Below, piece by piece: positions 1-8,380 of a stretch of 64,000 nucleotides of DNA. Position 1 is the stretch's first letter; the number at the start of each line of letters is the position of its first letter. A program made the position numbers and the translations under genes. Origin of the DNA: JAYSYM01 sp964543475 (GTDB lineage: Bacteria > Bdellovibrionota > Bdellovibrionia > Bdellovibrionales > JAMPXM01); contig CAZIYJ010000004.1 of NCBI GenBank assembly GCA_964543475.1, positions 62,001 through 126,000 on the forward strand, in the 5' to 3' direction. The notes beneath the pieces were generated by a model. It saw only the letters and a program-made list of their open reading frames with translations, had not been told where the DNA came from and searched no databases.

Positions 1-1
1 T

Positions 2-682
2 TCGAGAATGGTTGGCGGACGATGTAACTTAACTGAAGTTAAGACAGATGAAGCTACCGGTCGAATCCTCGATGAAGAATGCTTTGACGTTAATCCAGCC
101 ATTTGGCACCTCGCAATTATCAATCAGATTGGTAAAGCGAAACGAAGCTTCGTGCTGGATGCATCGTTTGACTATGAAGTTTGGAATCAACCACTCGTGA
201 GCTACTCGATTGAGTACATTAACCCACAAACTGCAATAAAATACTCAAGCTTTGAACAAGCGAAAATTAAAATTGCCCAATACAAAAAAGATAAGTTTAC
301 CAAATGGCGCTCACCACTTGCTAAAGAAGTTGTTGGTGTAAAAATGGAAGTGACTTATGTCGTTGAGAATAGACCTTCTCACGATCTCACAGACACCGAG
401 CCCGTGATTCGCACGGTCAGCTACGACTATGATCTTGAGCTAGACGCTAAAGGCGATGTCATTGGCGGAGAGTGGCTCACGCAGGCTCACCCTGATTTTC
501 TCTGGCTCCCGCGTGCTAACGCTAAAGCATTTTCCGCCGGCGACGAGGGCTTACAAAATGCCGAATGGGATCTAAAAGAGCCATTGCCAAAATTCTGGAG
601 AGATATCGCAATCTTCACAGCTGAAAACTATGGCCAAGTCGTCAGTCGGATATCTCACTTGCTTGTCGAAAAATCTCGGTAA
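2..682 (+). CDS. Transglutaminase-elicitor family protein, 5'-truncated by window edge
   Basis: The frame is open to the left edge, so the gene starts before the window; the first ATG (position 8) is internal. The visible 224 residues resemble the TGase_elicitor family (PF16683), known from oomycete GP42 transglutaminases and from Vibrio and Bdellovibrio proteins. Visible signs are a GGRCN stretch, then C-x-D-x-NP, an IGK...FVLD block and the characteristic YEVWNQP segment. From family knowledge the catalytic Cys lies N-terminal and would be in the missing part. Expected role: secreted Ca2+-dependent cross-linking or amidase-like activity. The K+ channel gene follows 2 nt after the stop, suggesting co-transcription. 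The assignment rests on remembered motif similarity. Confidence 0.65.
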   Translation, partial: SRMVGGRCNLTEVKTDEATGRILDEECFDVNPAIWHLAIINQIGKAKRSFVLDASFDYEVWNQPLVSYSIEYINPQTAIKYSSFEQAKIKIAQYKKDKFTKWRSPLAKEVVGVKMEVTYVVENRPSHDLTDTEPVIRTVSYDYDLELDAKGDVIGGEWLTQAHPDFLWLPRANAKAFSAGDEGLQNAEWDLKEPLPKFWRDIAIFTAENYGQVVSRISHLLVEKSR

Positions 683-684
683 TC

Positions 685-1152
685 ATGCGTAGAAAAGCAA
701 TATCGAGATCATTTTCATTATTTTTTAGACGCTTGGTTCATATGGCTCTGCAGCCGATCTTTATCGCGCTCACGATTTTTGGCAATTTGGTAATTATTGG
801 CTCAGCCTACCTGCTTTATAAAATCGAAAATGGAGTAAATCCAAATATCGATTCGTATCTCGATACTCTGTGGTGGTCAGTTGCGACTGTCACAACCGTT
901 GGTTACGGTGACGTCATCCCTATCACTGATACAGGCCGAATACTTGGCATCGGGACCATTGTCATCGGAGCCGCACTGTTTTGGTCTTACACAGCTCTCT
1001 TTGCTGAAGCTCTCATCTCAAAAGATATCACTGACGTTGAAGCCGAGCTTCGATCATTTAGTCGAACTTTAAAAACGCTCGAAAAAAATGAACTCGCAGA
1101 AAAAGACGAAGTAAGAGCGCTCATCGATCAAATCAAAAATCAGCTCAAATAA
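685..1152 (+). CDS. Two-transmembrane potassium channel protein
   Basis: A 155-residue inner-membrane protein of the Ion_trans_2 (KcsA-like) type. It has TM1 at about residues 24-46, a pore helix, the K+ selectivity filter TVGYGD at 71-76, TM2 at about 86-108, and a charged, probably coiled C-terminal tail (111-155) rich in Glu and Lys. It should act as a tetramer passing K+. No RCK or cyclic-nucleotide domain is present, so gating is not evident; the short coiled tail may only support tetramer assembly. It lies 2 nt downstream of the transglutaminase-elicitor gene. Family assignment is secure from the filter; physiological role is unknown. Confidence 0.9.
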   Translation: MRRKAISRSFSLFFRRLVHMALQPIFIALTIFGNLVIIGSAYLLYKIENGVNPNIDSYLDTLWWSVATVTTVGYGDVIPITDTGRILGIGTIVIGAALFWSYTALFAEALISKDITDVEAELRSFSRTLKTLEKNELAEKDEVRALIDQIKNQLK

Positions 1153-1326
1153 AGAGAAACAGCCACAGTCACTTCTCTGACTGAAGCTCTGGTCTTTCAC
1201 TTGCAATACCTACCCTTGGTTCGATTCAAAATCGATTAAATCGGTTTTAAAAGGATTGAAGAGCATTTAAGTGCCTTAAATTGCGCTGATGTCGTTGGGT
1301 TATCCACCCAGAGAGCGGGAGTTTTT

Positions 1327-2646
1327 GTGAAGGTGAGAAAATTAGCTATTGCCCTTGCGCTGCTTGGACTTTCGAGCACGTCTCTCGCAAACGAAAAACC
1401 GAGCACCCTCAACCAGGCGATCGACAACGCGCTAAAACGCAACGAGATCACTCGTTCAACCGACGAACTTCTTGAGTCAATTCACTTCTCAACTCTTGCA
1501 CTTAAAGCCTCAAAGCTTCCACGCGGTGAATTTAGTTGTTCTGCAAATATGAATCACTCGCAAACAACGACAATCCTTACGTACGTCTCGACAGACTTCT
1601 CGAAACAGTGCGGAATCTCGGCTGGCGCGAACATTTACGACGGCGGAGCTCACCGATTCGAATTGAAAGCTGCCGAGGCTAACGAAGCGGCTCTAAGAAA
1701 CCTCTTTAACACTGCCGATCAGTACACTCGCAACACTCGCGGAGGACTCGCATTCAGTACCCTTCAGTCCTTCACAACCCTACAGACAACTCGTTCAGAA
1801 ATTGAAATCAATCACTTCTTTAAAGAAGCCTATGAAGTATTCGCAACAGCCGTTAGTGACTCAGCTCAAAAATCGATTCTGCAGTCTCGCGCTTCAGACT
1901 TTGTAACTCAGATTGAAACACTGATGGAAAAAAGCGAAGTCTACAATGACAACTTCGAATTCCTTGTAAAACTTCCGCCCGCTGATCAAATCGAATCGCT
2001 TGATCAGACAATCGCAGGACTTCAAATTCCTGCAAGTGTTGATGAAGCAATTAATCTTGCAATCACTAAAGGCCCGACGGTTGTGGGTAAAAACGCTGAA
2101 GTTGAAATGGCCGACTATAGCCTTAAAGCGCTGCGCGCACGAAGTGGCCCAAGCGTTTCAGTTGGAGCGCATGTCAGCCGCGGCGGCTACTCCGATCAGT
2201 TCAGAATTAAAAACGATACGACTTACACAAGCGCAAGTGTTGGAATTACGCTTCGTATTCCGCTCGACCCTTCAAGAAAATATCGTGTACAGGCCGCTGA
2301 ACACAGCCTTAGTTCAAAGAAGCTCGAGCGAACAGCAGCTATCGAAGCTGCTAAACAAGACATGAAAGCAACCTATCGTATTTTAGAAATCGATCGACGA
2401 AACTACTTAGCATTGAGTCGCGACTACGCAAGCCAAAAAGCTCTAGTAGCAAGCGCTATTGAAAAAATAAAAGCGGGACAATCATCAGGCATGGACTACA
2501 CTTCGATGTCAGCCAATATCGGAATTTTGCAGCAGCGGTATTACTCTCTCATCTCAAAGCAGCGAAACATCGTTGATAACCTCTATAGCATTCGACAAGT
2601 AACGGGCCTTCTTTTTGACGAAGATTATAATTACCGAATTCAATAA
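1327..2646 (+). CDS. TolC-like outer membrane efflux protein
   Basis: A 439-residue protein with a GTG start behind a GGGAG ribosome site and a signal peptide ending near residue 21 (TSLA). The rest is mostly long amphipathic helices with two short strand-rich parts, and two related halves beginning near residues 27 (LNQAIDNALKRN) and 237 (VDEAINLAITKGP). That duplicated layout is typical of outer-membrane efflux proteins (OEP, PF02321). It probably forms a trimeric outer-membrane duct for a type I secretion system or RND/ABC pump, but no membrane-fusion protein or pump gene is adjacent. The next gene starts 12 nt downstream and is probably co-transcribed. Confidence 0.8.
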   Translation: MKVRKLAIALALLGLSSTSLANEKPSTLNQAIDNALKRNEITRSTDELLESIHFSTLALKASKLPRGEFSCSANMNHSQTTTILTYVSTDFSKQCGISAGANIYDGGAHRFELKAAEANEAALRNLFNTADQYTRNTRGGLAFSTLQSFTTLQTTRSEIEINHFFKEAYEVFATAVSDSAQKSILQSRASDFVTQIETLMEKSEVYNDNFEFLVKLPPADQIESLDQTIAGLQIPASVDEAINLAITKGPTVVGKNAEVEMADYSLKALRARSGPSVSVGAHVSRGGYSDQFRIKNDTTYTSASVGITLRIPLDPSRKYRVQAAEHSLSSKKLERTAAIEAAKQDMKATYRILEIDRRNYLALSRDYASQKALVASAIEKIKAGQSSGMDYTSMSANIGILQQRYYSLISKQRNIVDNLYSIRQVTGLLFDEDYNYRIQ

Positions 2647-2658
2647 GGATAAGCTCGA

Positions 2659-3807
2659 GTGAAGAAGTTTTTTAACCTATTCTTATCGGTAGTTTTCGCA
2701 AGCACCACCGCTGTGCCGCGTGCATTCGCCGATTCAGATAGTCCTGAAAAATTTCGGCTCGATTTCCAAAGCGCGTCTGATGTTAGCGCGATCGAATTTG
2801 AAACTTTCACAGTCGACTCAGTTGGCGAAGCCTCTGAAAAAATCACTGAAGTTCTCGCACAAGATAATAACCGAGCAATCGTTAGCTCAGCTCTTCCAGC
2901 AATTCTAAAAACTGCCGCAAATTTTCCAAAAAAAGTGGCTCTTCTTCCAATTGCTGAGGCAGTTGAATTTGCAAAAGATCGACTCAACAGCGCAAACGAA
3001 ATTTTGCGCTCTGTGCGAGAGAGCGTCATTAAAACCGCAAAGATCGATAAGCTTGGACTTGCGATTGTCACATACAGGATCGGCACAGATGTGGTTCGCT
3101 GGGTTCACGCAGATGATTTAAGTTCTTTCGCTAAAACTACTGGGCTTGTCTACTTAGTCGTCTCCACAGTCCTCCTGGGAATCGACAAAGATTCTTGGTC
3201 CAATTATATTGAACCGATTGAGAAGAAATGGACGAAGATTTTAAAGTTCTCTGCTAACACATCAGAACACACGGGCGCGCAAAAAACACTGGTGTCGTAT
3301 CTTTCAAATGCGACTGGTGCGACAATCTTAAACGTGGGCTTTATTCCAATTCTTGCGTTTGATCGAATCGCTCAAGGAAACGCAGCTAGTTTAGCGGCTC
3401 CGGTACTAATGGGTCTTCTCACGACGGCATCGGCATTTAGTTGGTTCGAATTTTTTAAAGCCATCGACGAACGCGAAAGCCCACGCGCAAAAGCTGTTTC
3501 AAGATTCCTTCTCAATAGCCGAAGCATCGCGATTGCCTCTGTCGCATCAACTGTTATGTTACTTAATAACCAGTCTTACGGCGCCACACCTTGGATAGTT
3601 TTAACAGTCAGCGGAGTCGTAGGTTTGCCGTTTATGTTGAAGGCACAGAAGATTGCTGACTGGATTGAGCGAAGCCCTATTCTCAATAAAGTTTCTCGGC
3701 TCTATAGTTCGGCCAATTCAGTTTTCAAACGCAAAAAGATTGCTACCGCATCAGTCTCAGAGCTTGTCGTTTGCAAAGACGTCTTCGTCCGAAGCGCTGC
3801 TTATTAA
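2659..3807 (+). CDS. Predicted membrane protein with signal peptide, function unknown
   Basis: A 382-residue protein not recognised by family. The GTG start is followed by a signal peptide with likely cleavage near residue 24 (AFA|D). An exported soluble part of about 130 residues follows, then four probable membrane segments (VYLVVSTVLL near 165, then three between about 245 and 330: LMGLLTTASAF, IAIASVASTVML, WIVLTVSGVVG) and a basic C-terminus with one late Cys. It follows the TolC-like gene by 12 nt, so it may be made together with it. Its stop overlaps the end of the convergent phosphatase gene by 4 nt. No catalytic motif was seen. Confidence 0.7.
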   Translation: MKKFFNLFLSVVFASTTAVPRAFADSDSPEKFRLDFQSASDVSAIEFETFTVDSVGEASEKITEVLAQDNNRAIVSSALPAILKTAANFPKKVALLPIAEAVEFAKDRLNSANEILRSVRESVIKTAKIDKLGLAIVTYRIGTDVVRWVHADDLSSFAKTTGLVYLVVSTVLLGIDKDSWSNYIEPIEKKWTKILKFSANTSEHTGAQKTLVSYLSNATGATILNVGFIPILAFDRIAQGNAASLAAPVLMGLLTTASAFSWFEFFKAIDERESPRAKAVSRFLLNSRSIAIASVASTVMLLNNQSYGATPWIVLTVSGVVGLPFMLKAQKIADWIERSPILNKVSRLYSSANSVFKRKKIATASVSELVVCKDVFVRSAAY

Positions 3808-5165
3808 GGATTGATGGAGATGACTTCGCCGTTGGCTGGCGTCCACACGTCAAGTTTCAAAGGCTTCGTAAACCGAGTTTTATCATTGAGCTCACCAACT
3901 TCTCGCGAGTTATCAACTTTCACAGTGCGAACTTCCACTTTCTTATCATCAACAAAAATCCAGTGGAATGAATTGAATCGACCAGAGTCGCGAGTCCATG
4001 TGCGGATATCATTGTTCGCTCGCAGAGGAGCGCCCCAGCAACCCTCACCGATGTAGACTGTTCCCTCATTATCATCGCGCACAAAGCCGTCTTGGCTGCC
4101 ACCGCTCGTGCTCGGACGAATTGGCCAAGTGGCCTTAACTGTGTGAGCATCGGCTTCAGAAACTAAATCAACCTTGTACTGATAAAACAACGGAGCCCAA
4201 TAACTGTATCCACTTGAATTGTCGTTTTTGCCTGCGGTATGCGGGCGAATGGGCCTGTGATACTGAGCAAATTTGTATTTCACATTTGAGTGCTTCGAGA
4301 GGTCGCCCTTCAGCCAATCAGTCTGAGCACCAGCCGCCGGCATTTCGCTATTGAGGGTATAGACTCGCAGTAAATCATCAGCAAAAGAAACAGCGTAATA
4401 AACTCCGGCTGGAGTATGAAAAAGTTTTTCTAATATCTCATTTGATACTTCATGATTCCCGCGTGTCATAAGCACAGCTGTCATTCGGCCATCGCGAGCG
4501 ATAGTCAGCTGCCAGTCTTCAAACCACTGCGCCCACTGAAGATCAGTTCCGCTTGAAGTCATATCGCCAGCGAACATCACAAAATGAGGTCGCAGTTTCG
4601 GAACAAGGAGATTAGCGAGCTGTCTTGGCAATTGATTACTTCGAGAATCCCCGCCCGCAACGATCGAAAGTCGTTCTCGGCTTGAATCAGGAGTTGTTCG
4701 GAAAGAAAAGCGAGGGCTCACTCCTTTACCGTCACTGACAACAAAGTAATAAACCTTGTCAGATTTCAAACGAGAGAGTTCGACGAAGTAATTGTTTAGA
4801 GACTTAAATTGGTTGCTCGCTGTTGGTTCTGCAACCTCGGAATATTTATCAATATCTGTCCCGTGGTCTTTAACATCGTAATAGACTTTCGTATTTAATG
4901 CAGATCCCGCGGGCAAACTGTAACCAATAACAATCGATGTTGCAGGGTCGTTTTTGATCATCAAACGATAATACTTAGTTTGCGATGCAGTTCGATTAAC
5001 TGGATTTGTCTTTACGGGCGCAGAGTCATCAGTCTTAGTCGGAGGCGCAGGTTGCTCACTATGAAGCGGCTGGATAGGCTCTTTGGGCCCTCTGGTGCCA
5101 CAGCTGACACTGACAAGAAGTGACAGAGATATCGCGACCATGCGACGAGACGAAAAGTTCATCAT
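3804..5165 (-). CDS. Purple-acid-phosphatase-like metallophosphoesterase lipoprotein
   Basis: A 453-residue protein with a lipoprotein signal (lipobox SVSC, Cys near residue 22) and a Pro/Thr-rich linker, so it is probably anchored in the outer membrane or periplasmic leaflet. A fibronectin-like N-terminal region (about 65-160) precedes a calcineurin-type phosphoesterase domain. Metal-binding blocks appear in the family order: GGDSR, GDMTSSG, RGNHE, YHRP and, near the end, EADAH. This layout matches purple acid phosphatases, which hydrolyse phosphate monoesters with a two-metal centre. It is a single gene; both neighbours point away from it or converge on it. Substrate is unknown. Confidence 0.85.
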   Translation of the reverse strand: MMNFSSRRMVAISLSLLVSVSCGTRGPKEPIQPLHSEQPAPPTKTDDSAPVKTNPVNRTASQTKYYRLMIKNDPATSIVIGYSLPAGSALNTKVYYDVKDHGTDIDKYSEVAEPTASNQFKSLNNYFVELSRLKSDKVYYFVVSDGKGVSPRFSFRTTPDSSRERLSIVAGGDSRSNQLPRQLANLLVPKLRPHFVMFAGDMTSSGTDLQWAQWFEDWQLTIARDGRMTAVLMTRGNHEVSNEILEKLFHTPAGVYYAVSFADDLLRVYTLNSEMPAAGAQTDWLKGDLSKHSNVKYKFAQYHRPIRPHTAGKNDNSSGYSYWAPLFYQYKVDLVSEADAHTVKATWPIRPSTSGGSQDGFVRDDNEGTVYIGEGCWGAPLRANNDIRTWTRDSGRFNSFHWIFVDDKKVEVRTVKVDNSREVGELNDKTRFTKPLKLDVWTPANGEVISINP

Positions 5166-5225
5166 GAACTCCTATAGCTATGCGTTGAAACTATGCTCGC
5201 AGGTATCGCTACTTATGTAAATGCA

Positions 5226-5257
5226 TTGACAGAAAACTGACGGTAAGGCGATAGACT
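5226..5257 (+). promoter_or_regulatory. Candidate sigma-70 promoter before the PepSY gene
   Basis: A perfect TTGACA lies at 5226-5231. Possible -10 elements are TAGACT (5252-5257, spacer 20) or GATAGA (5250-5255, spacer 18). It sits in the divergent intergenic region about 50 nt before the PepSY start. The -35 is good, the -10 poor, so this is only a candidate. Confidence 0.3.
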
Positions 5258-5302
5258 TAAGGGCACGTTAGTCTAGTTACTCAAAACACTCAGGAGATAA
5301 AA

Positions 5303-5569
5303 ATGAAAAATTTGGTTTTAATTCTTGCGACCCTCATCATCGGATCACCCGCTTTCGCAGGCCCCACTTGCACAACAGAGGCAAAAGACAAATGGCAGGA
5401 TCAAGCAAAGTTTCAAGAAAATTTGAAAGCGCAAGGCTACAAAATAAAAGTTTTCAAAGTTACTAAAGGCGACTGCTTCGAAATCTACGGCTGGGACAAA
5501 GAAGGAAAAAAAGTAGAAATATATTTTAATCCTGTGACCGGCGCGATTGTAAAAGAAGAGCGCAAATAG
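5303..5569 (+). CDS. Small exported PepSY-domain protein
   Basis: An 88-residue protein with a signal peptide (cleavage near residue 19, AFA|G), then a compact alpha/beta domain: a predicted helix (KFQENLKAQGYKIK), two strands and a final strand carrying YFNPVTGAIVKEE. This is the PepSY_2-like pattern of small periplasmic proteins. Two cysteines (in TCTTEA and GDCFE) could form a disulfide. A strong ribosome site (CAGGAGATAAAA) precedes the ATG. Its stop overlaps the GTG start of the cytochrome b561 gene by one base, and PepSY/b561 pairs are common, so it probably serves a membrane redox module. Confidence 0.8.
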   Translation: MKNLVLILATLIIGSPAFAGPTCTTEAKDKWQDQAKFQENLKAQGYKIKVFKVTKGDCFEIYGWDKEGKKVEIYFNPVTGAIVKEERK

Positions 5570-5976
5570 TGAAGTTCGACGTCCCGACCAAACTTACGCA
5601 TTGGGCACTCGCCCTCTGCGTCTTTCTCAATCTTTTTGTTATTGAAGAAGGAAGCGATGTTCATAATTACATCGGCTACGCAGCCGTTGGTCTTGTAGGC
5701 TTTCGAACTCTTTGGCGTTTAAAGTTAGGCGCAGTCGCTCGTCACAACATTCTTGCTACGCTCACTTACATATTCATTTGGATGACGGTTCTAGCTCTAG
5801 GATTGACCGGGTGGATGATGGGTCTTGATCGCTTTTGGGGCGATGAATGGCTCGAAGACCTTCACGCCAATTTTTCAATTGGCATTCAAGTCTTGATCGG
5901 CTTGCATCTCTCAGGAGTCATTCTCGATAGCATTCGATATCGTCGAGCGACCTGGAAGGCCATGTTATTAAAATAG
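5569..5976 (+). CDS. Cytochrome b561-type membrane protein
   Basis: A 135-residue protein with a GTG start overlapping the previous stop. It has four hydrophobic helices and the histidines expected for b-type heme ligation: LTHWAL near residue 11, VHNYIGY near 31, and LHANF plus GLHLSG near 106-122. This matches the short bacterial cytochrome b561 family (B561, PF01292), which moves electrons across the inner membrane. With the upstream PepSY protein it looks like a small respiratory or reductase accessory unit. Its last codons overlap the probable ATT start of the next gene by 10 nt, suggesting translational coupling. Confidence 0.85.
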   Translation: MKFDVPTKLTHWALALCVFLNLFVIEEGSDVHNYIGYAAVGLVGFRTLWRLKLGAVARHNILATLTYIFIWMTVLALGLTGWMMGLDRFWGDEWLEDLHANFSIGIQVLIGLHLSGVILDSIRYRRATWKAMLLK

Positions 5977-6488
5977 CAGTCATTGGCAATTCAGGGGGCG
6001 GCAAAACGGAGCTTAGTCGACAGCTAGGCCAAGCTTTGAATCTACCGGTTCATCACGTCGATTCACTTCAATTCACTCCCGACTTAAAAATTCGCCCACA
6101 CGCAGATACAATTCGAACTCTTAAAACAATTGAAAGTCAGCCTCTTTGGATTATTGATGGCTATGGCCCGCTCGATATTATTGAAAATAGGTTCGCGTTA
6201 GCCGATAAAATCGTCTTCGTTGATTTTCCGATCTGGCGACACTACTTATGGAGCGCCAAGCGACAAGTAAAGAATATCTGGTCTCCGAGGCGCGAATTGC
6301 CAGCGGGAGCTAATGAACTTAGCCTTCAGCATTCCATCAAGCTCTTTAAAAGCATCTGGCAAATGCATACTAAAATGCGTCCTGAGCTTTTGAGAATCTT
6401 TGAAAGACCAACTAATCGAAACAAAATGGTCTACATCCGCAGTCTAAGCGACTGGAAAAACTTGTGTGAGCAGCTCTCTCAGAAGTAA
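5967..6488 (+). CDS. P-loop kinase (FlaR/adenylate-kinase-like), probable ATT start
   Basis: The longest frame with a conventional start (TTG at 6036) would omit the Walker A loop. Reading upstream in the same frame gives KIAVIGNSGGGKTELSRQL, a complete P-loop at residues 7-14, then LPVHHVD, as in small kinases annotated as FlaR or adenylate-kinase-related. The frame holds no ATG or GTG before this. ATT at 5967 sits 7 nt after GGAAGG (5954-5959), giving M-KIAVIG, exactly where family members begin. Predicted length is 173 residues. It overlaps the b561 gene by 10 nt and is followed closely by rsmG. It likely phosphorylates a nucleotide or small metabolite; the substrate is unknown. Confidence 0.75.
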   Translation: MKIAVIGNSGGGKTELSRQLGQALNLPVHHVDSLQFTPDLKIRPHADTIRTLKTIESQPLWIIDGYGPLDIIENRFALADKIVFVDFPIWRHYLWSAKRQVKNIWSPRRELPAGANELSLQHSIKLFKSIWQMHTKMRPELLRIFERPTNRNKMVYIRSLSDWKNLCEQLSQK

Positions 6489-6497
6489 AGTATTCCC

Positions 6498-7124
6498 ATG
6501 TTTCTCGACCAACGACTTCCTATCATTATTCAACTCGGCTTTGCTGAAAGCTCAATCCCAAATCTCAAAAAGTACGTTGATCTTTTGTGGGCAGCCAATT
6601 CTGAGCTTAATCTGTTTAGTCGCAAAATGGAGTTTGAAGAGTTAATCGATAATCACGTCATTGATTGCCTTCTCCCGCTTAAAAGTTTTCCCGTTAATAC
6701 AAAAGTGGCAGCCGACTTTGGAGCCGGCGGTGGGCTGCCCGGAGTCATCTATGCGCTGCAGTTCCCTGAAATCAAATATCTGCTTTTTGAAAAAAGCCCA
6801 AAAAAGCGCGAGTTCTTAGAGCGCTGCAAAAGTATCGCTCCTAATTTGGTCGTAGAAGGAGATATCCCTTCTCATCCAAAATCAGTTGAGATCGTAACGG
6901 CCCGGGCTTTTAAACCAATCGATGTGATTTTAGATATGAGCCGCGAATATTATCTGCGCGGAGGAAAGTATTTTCTACTTAAAGGCAGAAAAGAAAAAAT
7001 CGAAGAAGAGATCGCTCTCGCCCGAAAGAAATTTAAAGACCTTGATGTAAAGATCGAAAGCCTTAAATCACCAGTCATGGAAGTTGAACGTAATTTAGTT
7101 TGGCTCTCGAAGGGTGGATTATGA
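6498..7124 (+). CDS. rsmG: 16S rRNA (guanine527-N7)-methyltransferase RsmG
   Basis: A 208-residue methyltransferase of the GidB/RsmG family, usual length. The N-terminal helices carry the family NLFSRK and DNHVIDCLLPL segments. The SAM-binding loop DFGAGGGLPG is at residues 73-82, FEKSPKKREFL follows, and TARAF near 135 is the RsmG hallmark. It methylates N7 of G527 in 16S rRNA in the 30S decoding region. The stop overlaps the ATG of the cupin hydroxylase gene (ATGA), so the two are translationally coupled. In many genomes rsmG sits beside mnmG or parAB; none of those is here. Confidence 0.95.
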   Translation: MFLDQRLPIIIQLGFAESSIPNLKKYVDLLWAANSELNLFSRKMEFEELIDNHVIDCLLPLKSFPVNTKVAADFGAGGGLPGVIYALQFPEIKYLLFEKSPKKREFLERCKSIAPNLVVEGDIPSHPKSVEIVTARAFKPIDVILDMSREYYLRGGKYFLLKGRKEKIEEEIALARKKFKDLDVKIESLKSPVMEVERNLVWLSKGGL

Positions 7125-8380
7125 GCACTCGCTCGCTGGACCAAAGTTTTTGGAGAAAGTTTGCTAAGAACAACTGGGAAAGAAAGTCGATTGTCGTTAA
7201 AAATATTGAATCTGAACTTCTGCAGTTAAACGACACTGAAGTTTTTAAACTATTGGTCGCGGCCGCTAATCAGTCTCGAAAAGACCGCTCACCTCTTGGA
7301 TTTAAATTCTTTGTAAACGGAATTCGCTCATCAGATCTCGAAACAATGTTCGTTTTGCCGAAACGAAGTGATTTAAGTCTTCTTGGTTATCATGAACGCA
7401 TGGAGCGCGTGTATCAAGACTACTGTCTTGTTTGTGACGAACTCTTGCAGGTGAACGAAAACAAGCAGGCAATTCTCAATCGCTTCACACAAGATCTTTA
7501 TCAGCAAGTTGGTTTCCCGAATCGATTCGCCGAAATGGGATTGTATCTTGGAAACTACCGCAAAACTCCGTTTGGAGTTCATATCGATCGATGTGGAGTA
7601 TTTAGCTTTCCGGTAGTTGGTGAAAAGAAATTTAGAACCTGGAGTTCTGACTACGTTAAGAAGAATCCGGACTTAGAACAAAGTTTTCGTTACAATAAAC
7701 ACAAAGAACAATCTCATCTTCTGAACGTTAAATCAGGTGATATGTCTTATTGGCCGTCATCTGCATGGCATATTGCAGAATCAAATGGTCAGTTCAGCGC
7801 CACCTGGAGTCTTGGAGTTTGGGTCGACCGCACAAATAAAGAAGTCGCTTCAGAGGTCATCATGACTCTCTTAAACAAAAAACTTGGCGAAATTGTGGAC
7901 GAGTCCATGCTGAAGTTTGAGCGCATGCAAAATCTTGATGGTCAGATTGTTGAGCTCCCGATGCTCTTTGACAAAATGGCGACTGCGATAAAAGAGCTGA
8001 CACCTCATGAGATTAAAAATTCGTTTCGCGAGTCGTGGATGAAACGTCTCTCAAGCCACGGAATGAAAACTCCTCCTCGAAACAGCTCTGATTTTCATTT
8101 AAATAAAACAATCAGGCTTCGACATATTGAATCACCTATTTTATGGACTCTCACAAACAAACCAAAATCATCAAAAGCAATCTTTACTTTCAGCTTCGCA
8201 GATAGCCGTCCAACGACCTCTGACTCAAAACAACTCCTAAAATTAATTAAAGACCTCAACCACGGGCGCGACTGCAAAGTACAAGATTATCTTCGTGGCT
8301 CACGCCGCACGAGCGACTTGAAAGCGATTAAAGCTCTCGGGCAAGCCGGGGCCTTTGCAACATCAAGGAGTAATCCTTGA
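7121..8380 (+). CDS. Cupin/JmjC-like 2OG-Fe(II) protein hydroxylase
   Basis: A start at ATG 7121, overlapping the rsmG stop and preceded by AGGGTGG, gives 419 residues. The double-stranded beta-helix core shows a JmjC-type facial triad: FGVHIDRCGVF (H154, D156) and PSSAWHIAE (H217), with VVGEKKFRTW and GDMSYWP between. These resemble cupin-4/JmjC ribosomal oxygenases, which hydroxylate protein side chains with 2-oxoglutarate and Fe(II). A roughly 200-residue C-terminal part may be a dimerisation or substrate domain. Coupling with rsmG makes a ribosomal or translation-factor substrate an attractive guess, not shown by sequence. Confidence 0.75.
   Translation: MSTRSLDQSFWRKFAKNNWERKSIVVKNIESELLQLNDTEVFKLLVAAANQSRKDRSPLGFKFFVNGIRSSDLETMFVLPKRSDLSLLGYHERMERVYQDYCLVCDELLQVNENKQAILNRFTQDLYQQVGFPNRFAEMGLYLGNYRKTPFGVHIDRCGVFSFPVVGEKKFRTWSSDYVKKNPDLEQSFRYNKHKEQSHLLNVKSGDMSYWPSSAWHIAESNGQFSATWSLGVWVDRTNKEVASEVIMTLLNKKLGEIVDESMLKFERMQNLDGQIVELPMLFDKMATAIKELTPHEIKNSFRESWMKRLSSHGMKTPPRNSSDFHLNKTIRLRHIESPILWTLTNKPKSSKAIFTFSFADSRPTTSDSKQLLKLIKDLNHGRDCKVQDYLRGSRRTSDLKAIKALGQAGAFATSRSNP

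Noticed and set aside
1210..1260. tRNA-like GGTTCGATTC box
   Set aside because: No matching acceptor stem, D arm or anticodon arm could be drawn around it.
5961..5976. Programmed -1 frameshift joining cytochrome b561 to the P-loop kinase
   Set aside because: No canonical X-XXY-YYZ slippery heptamer is present (ATTAAAA fails) and the fusion makes no functional sense; an ATT start with a good ribosome site is simpler.
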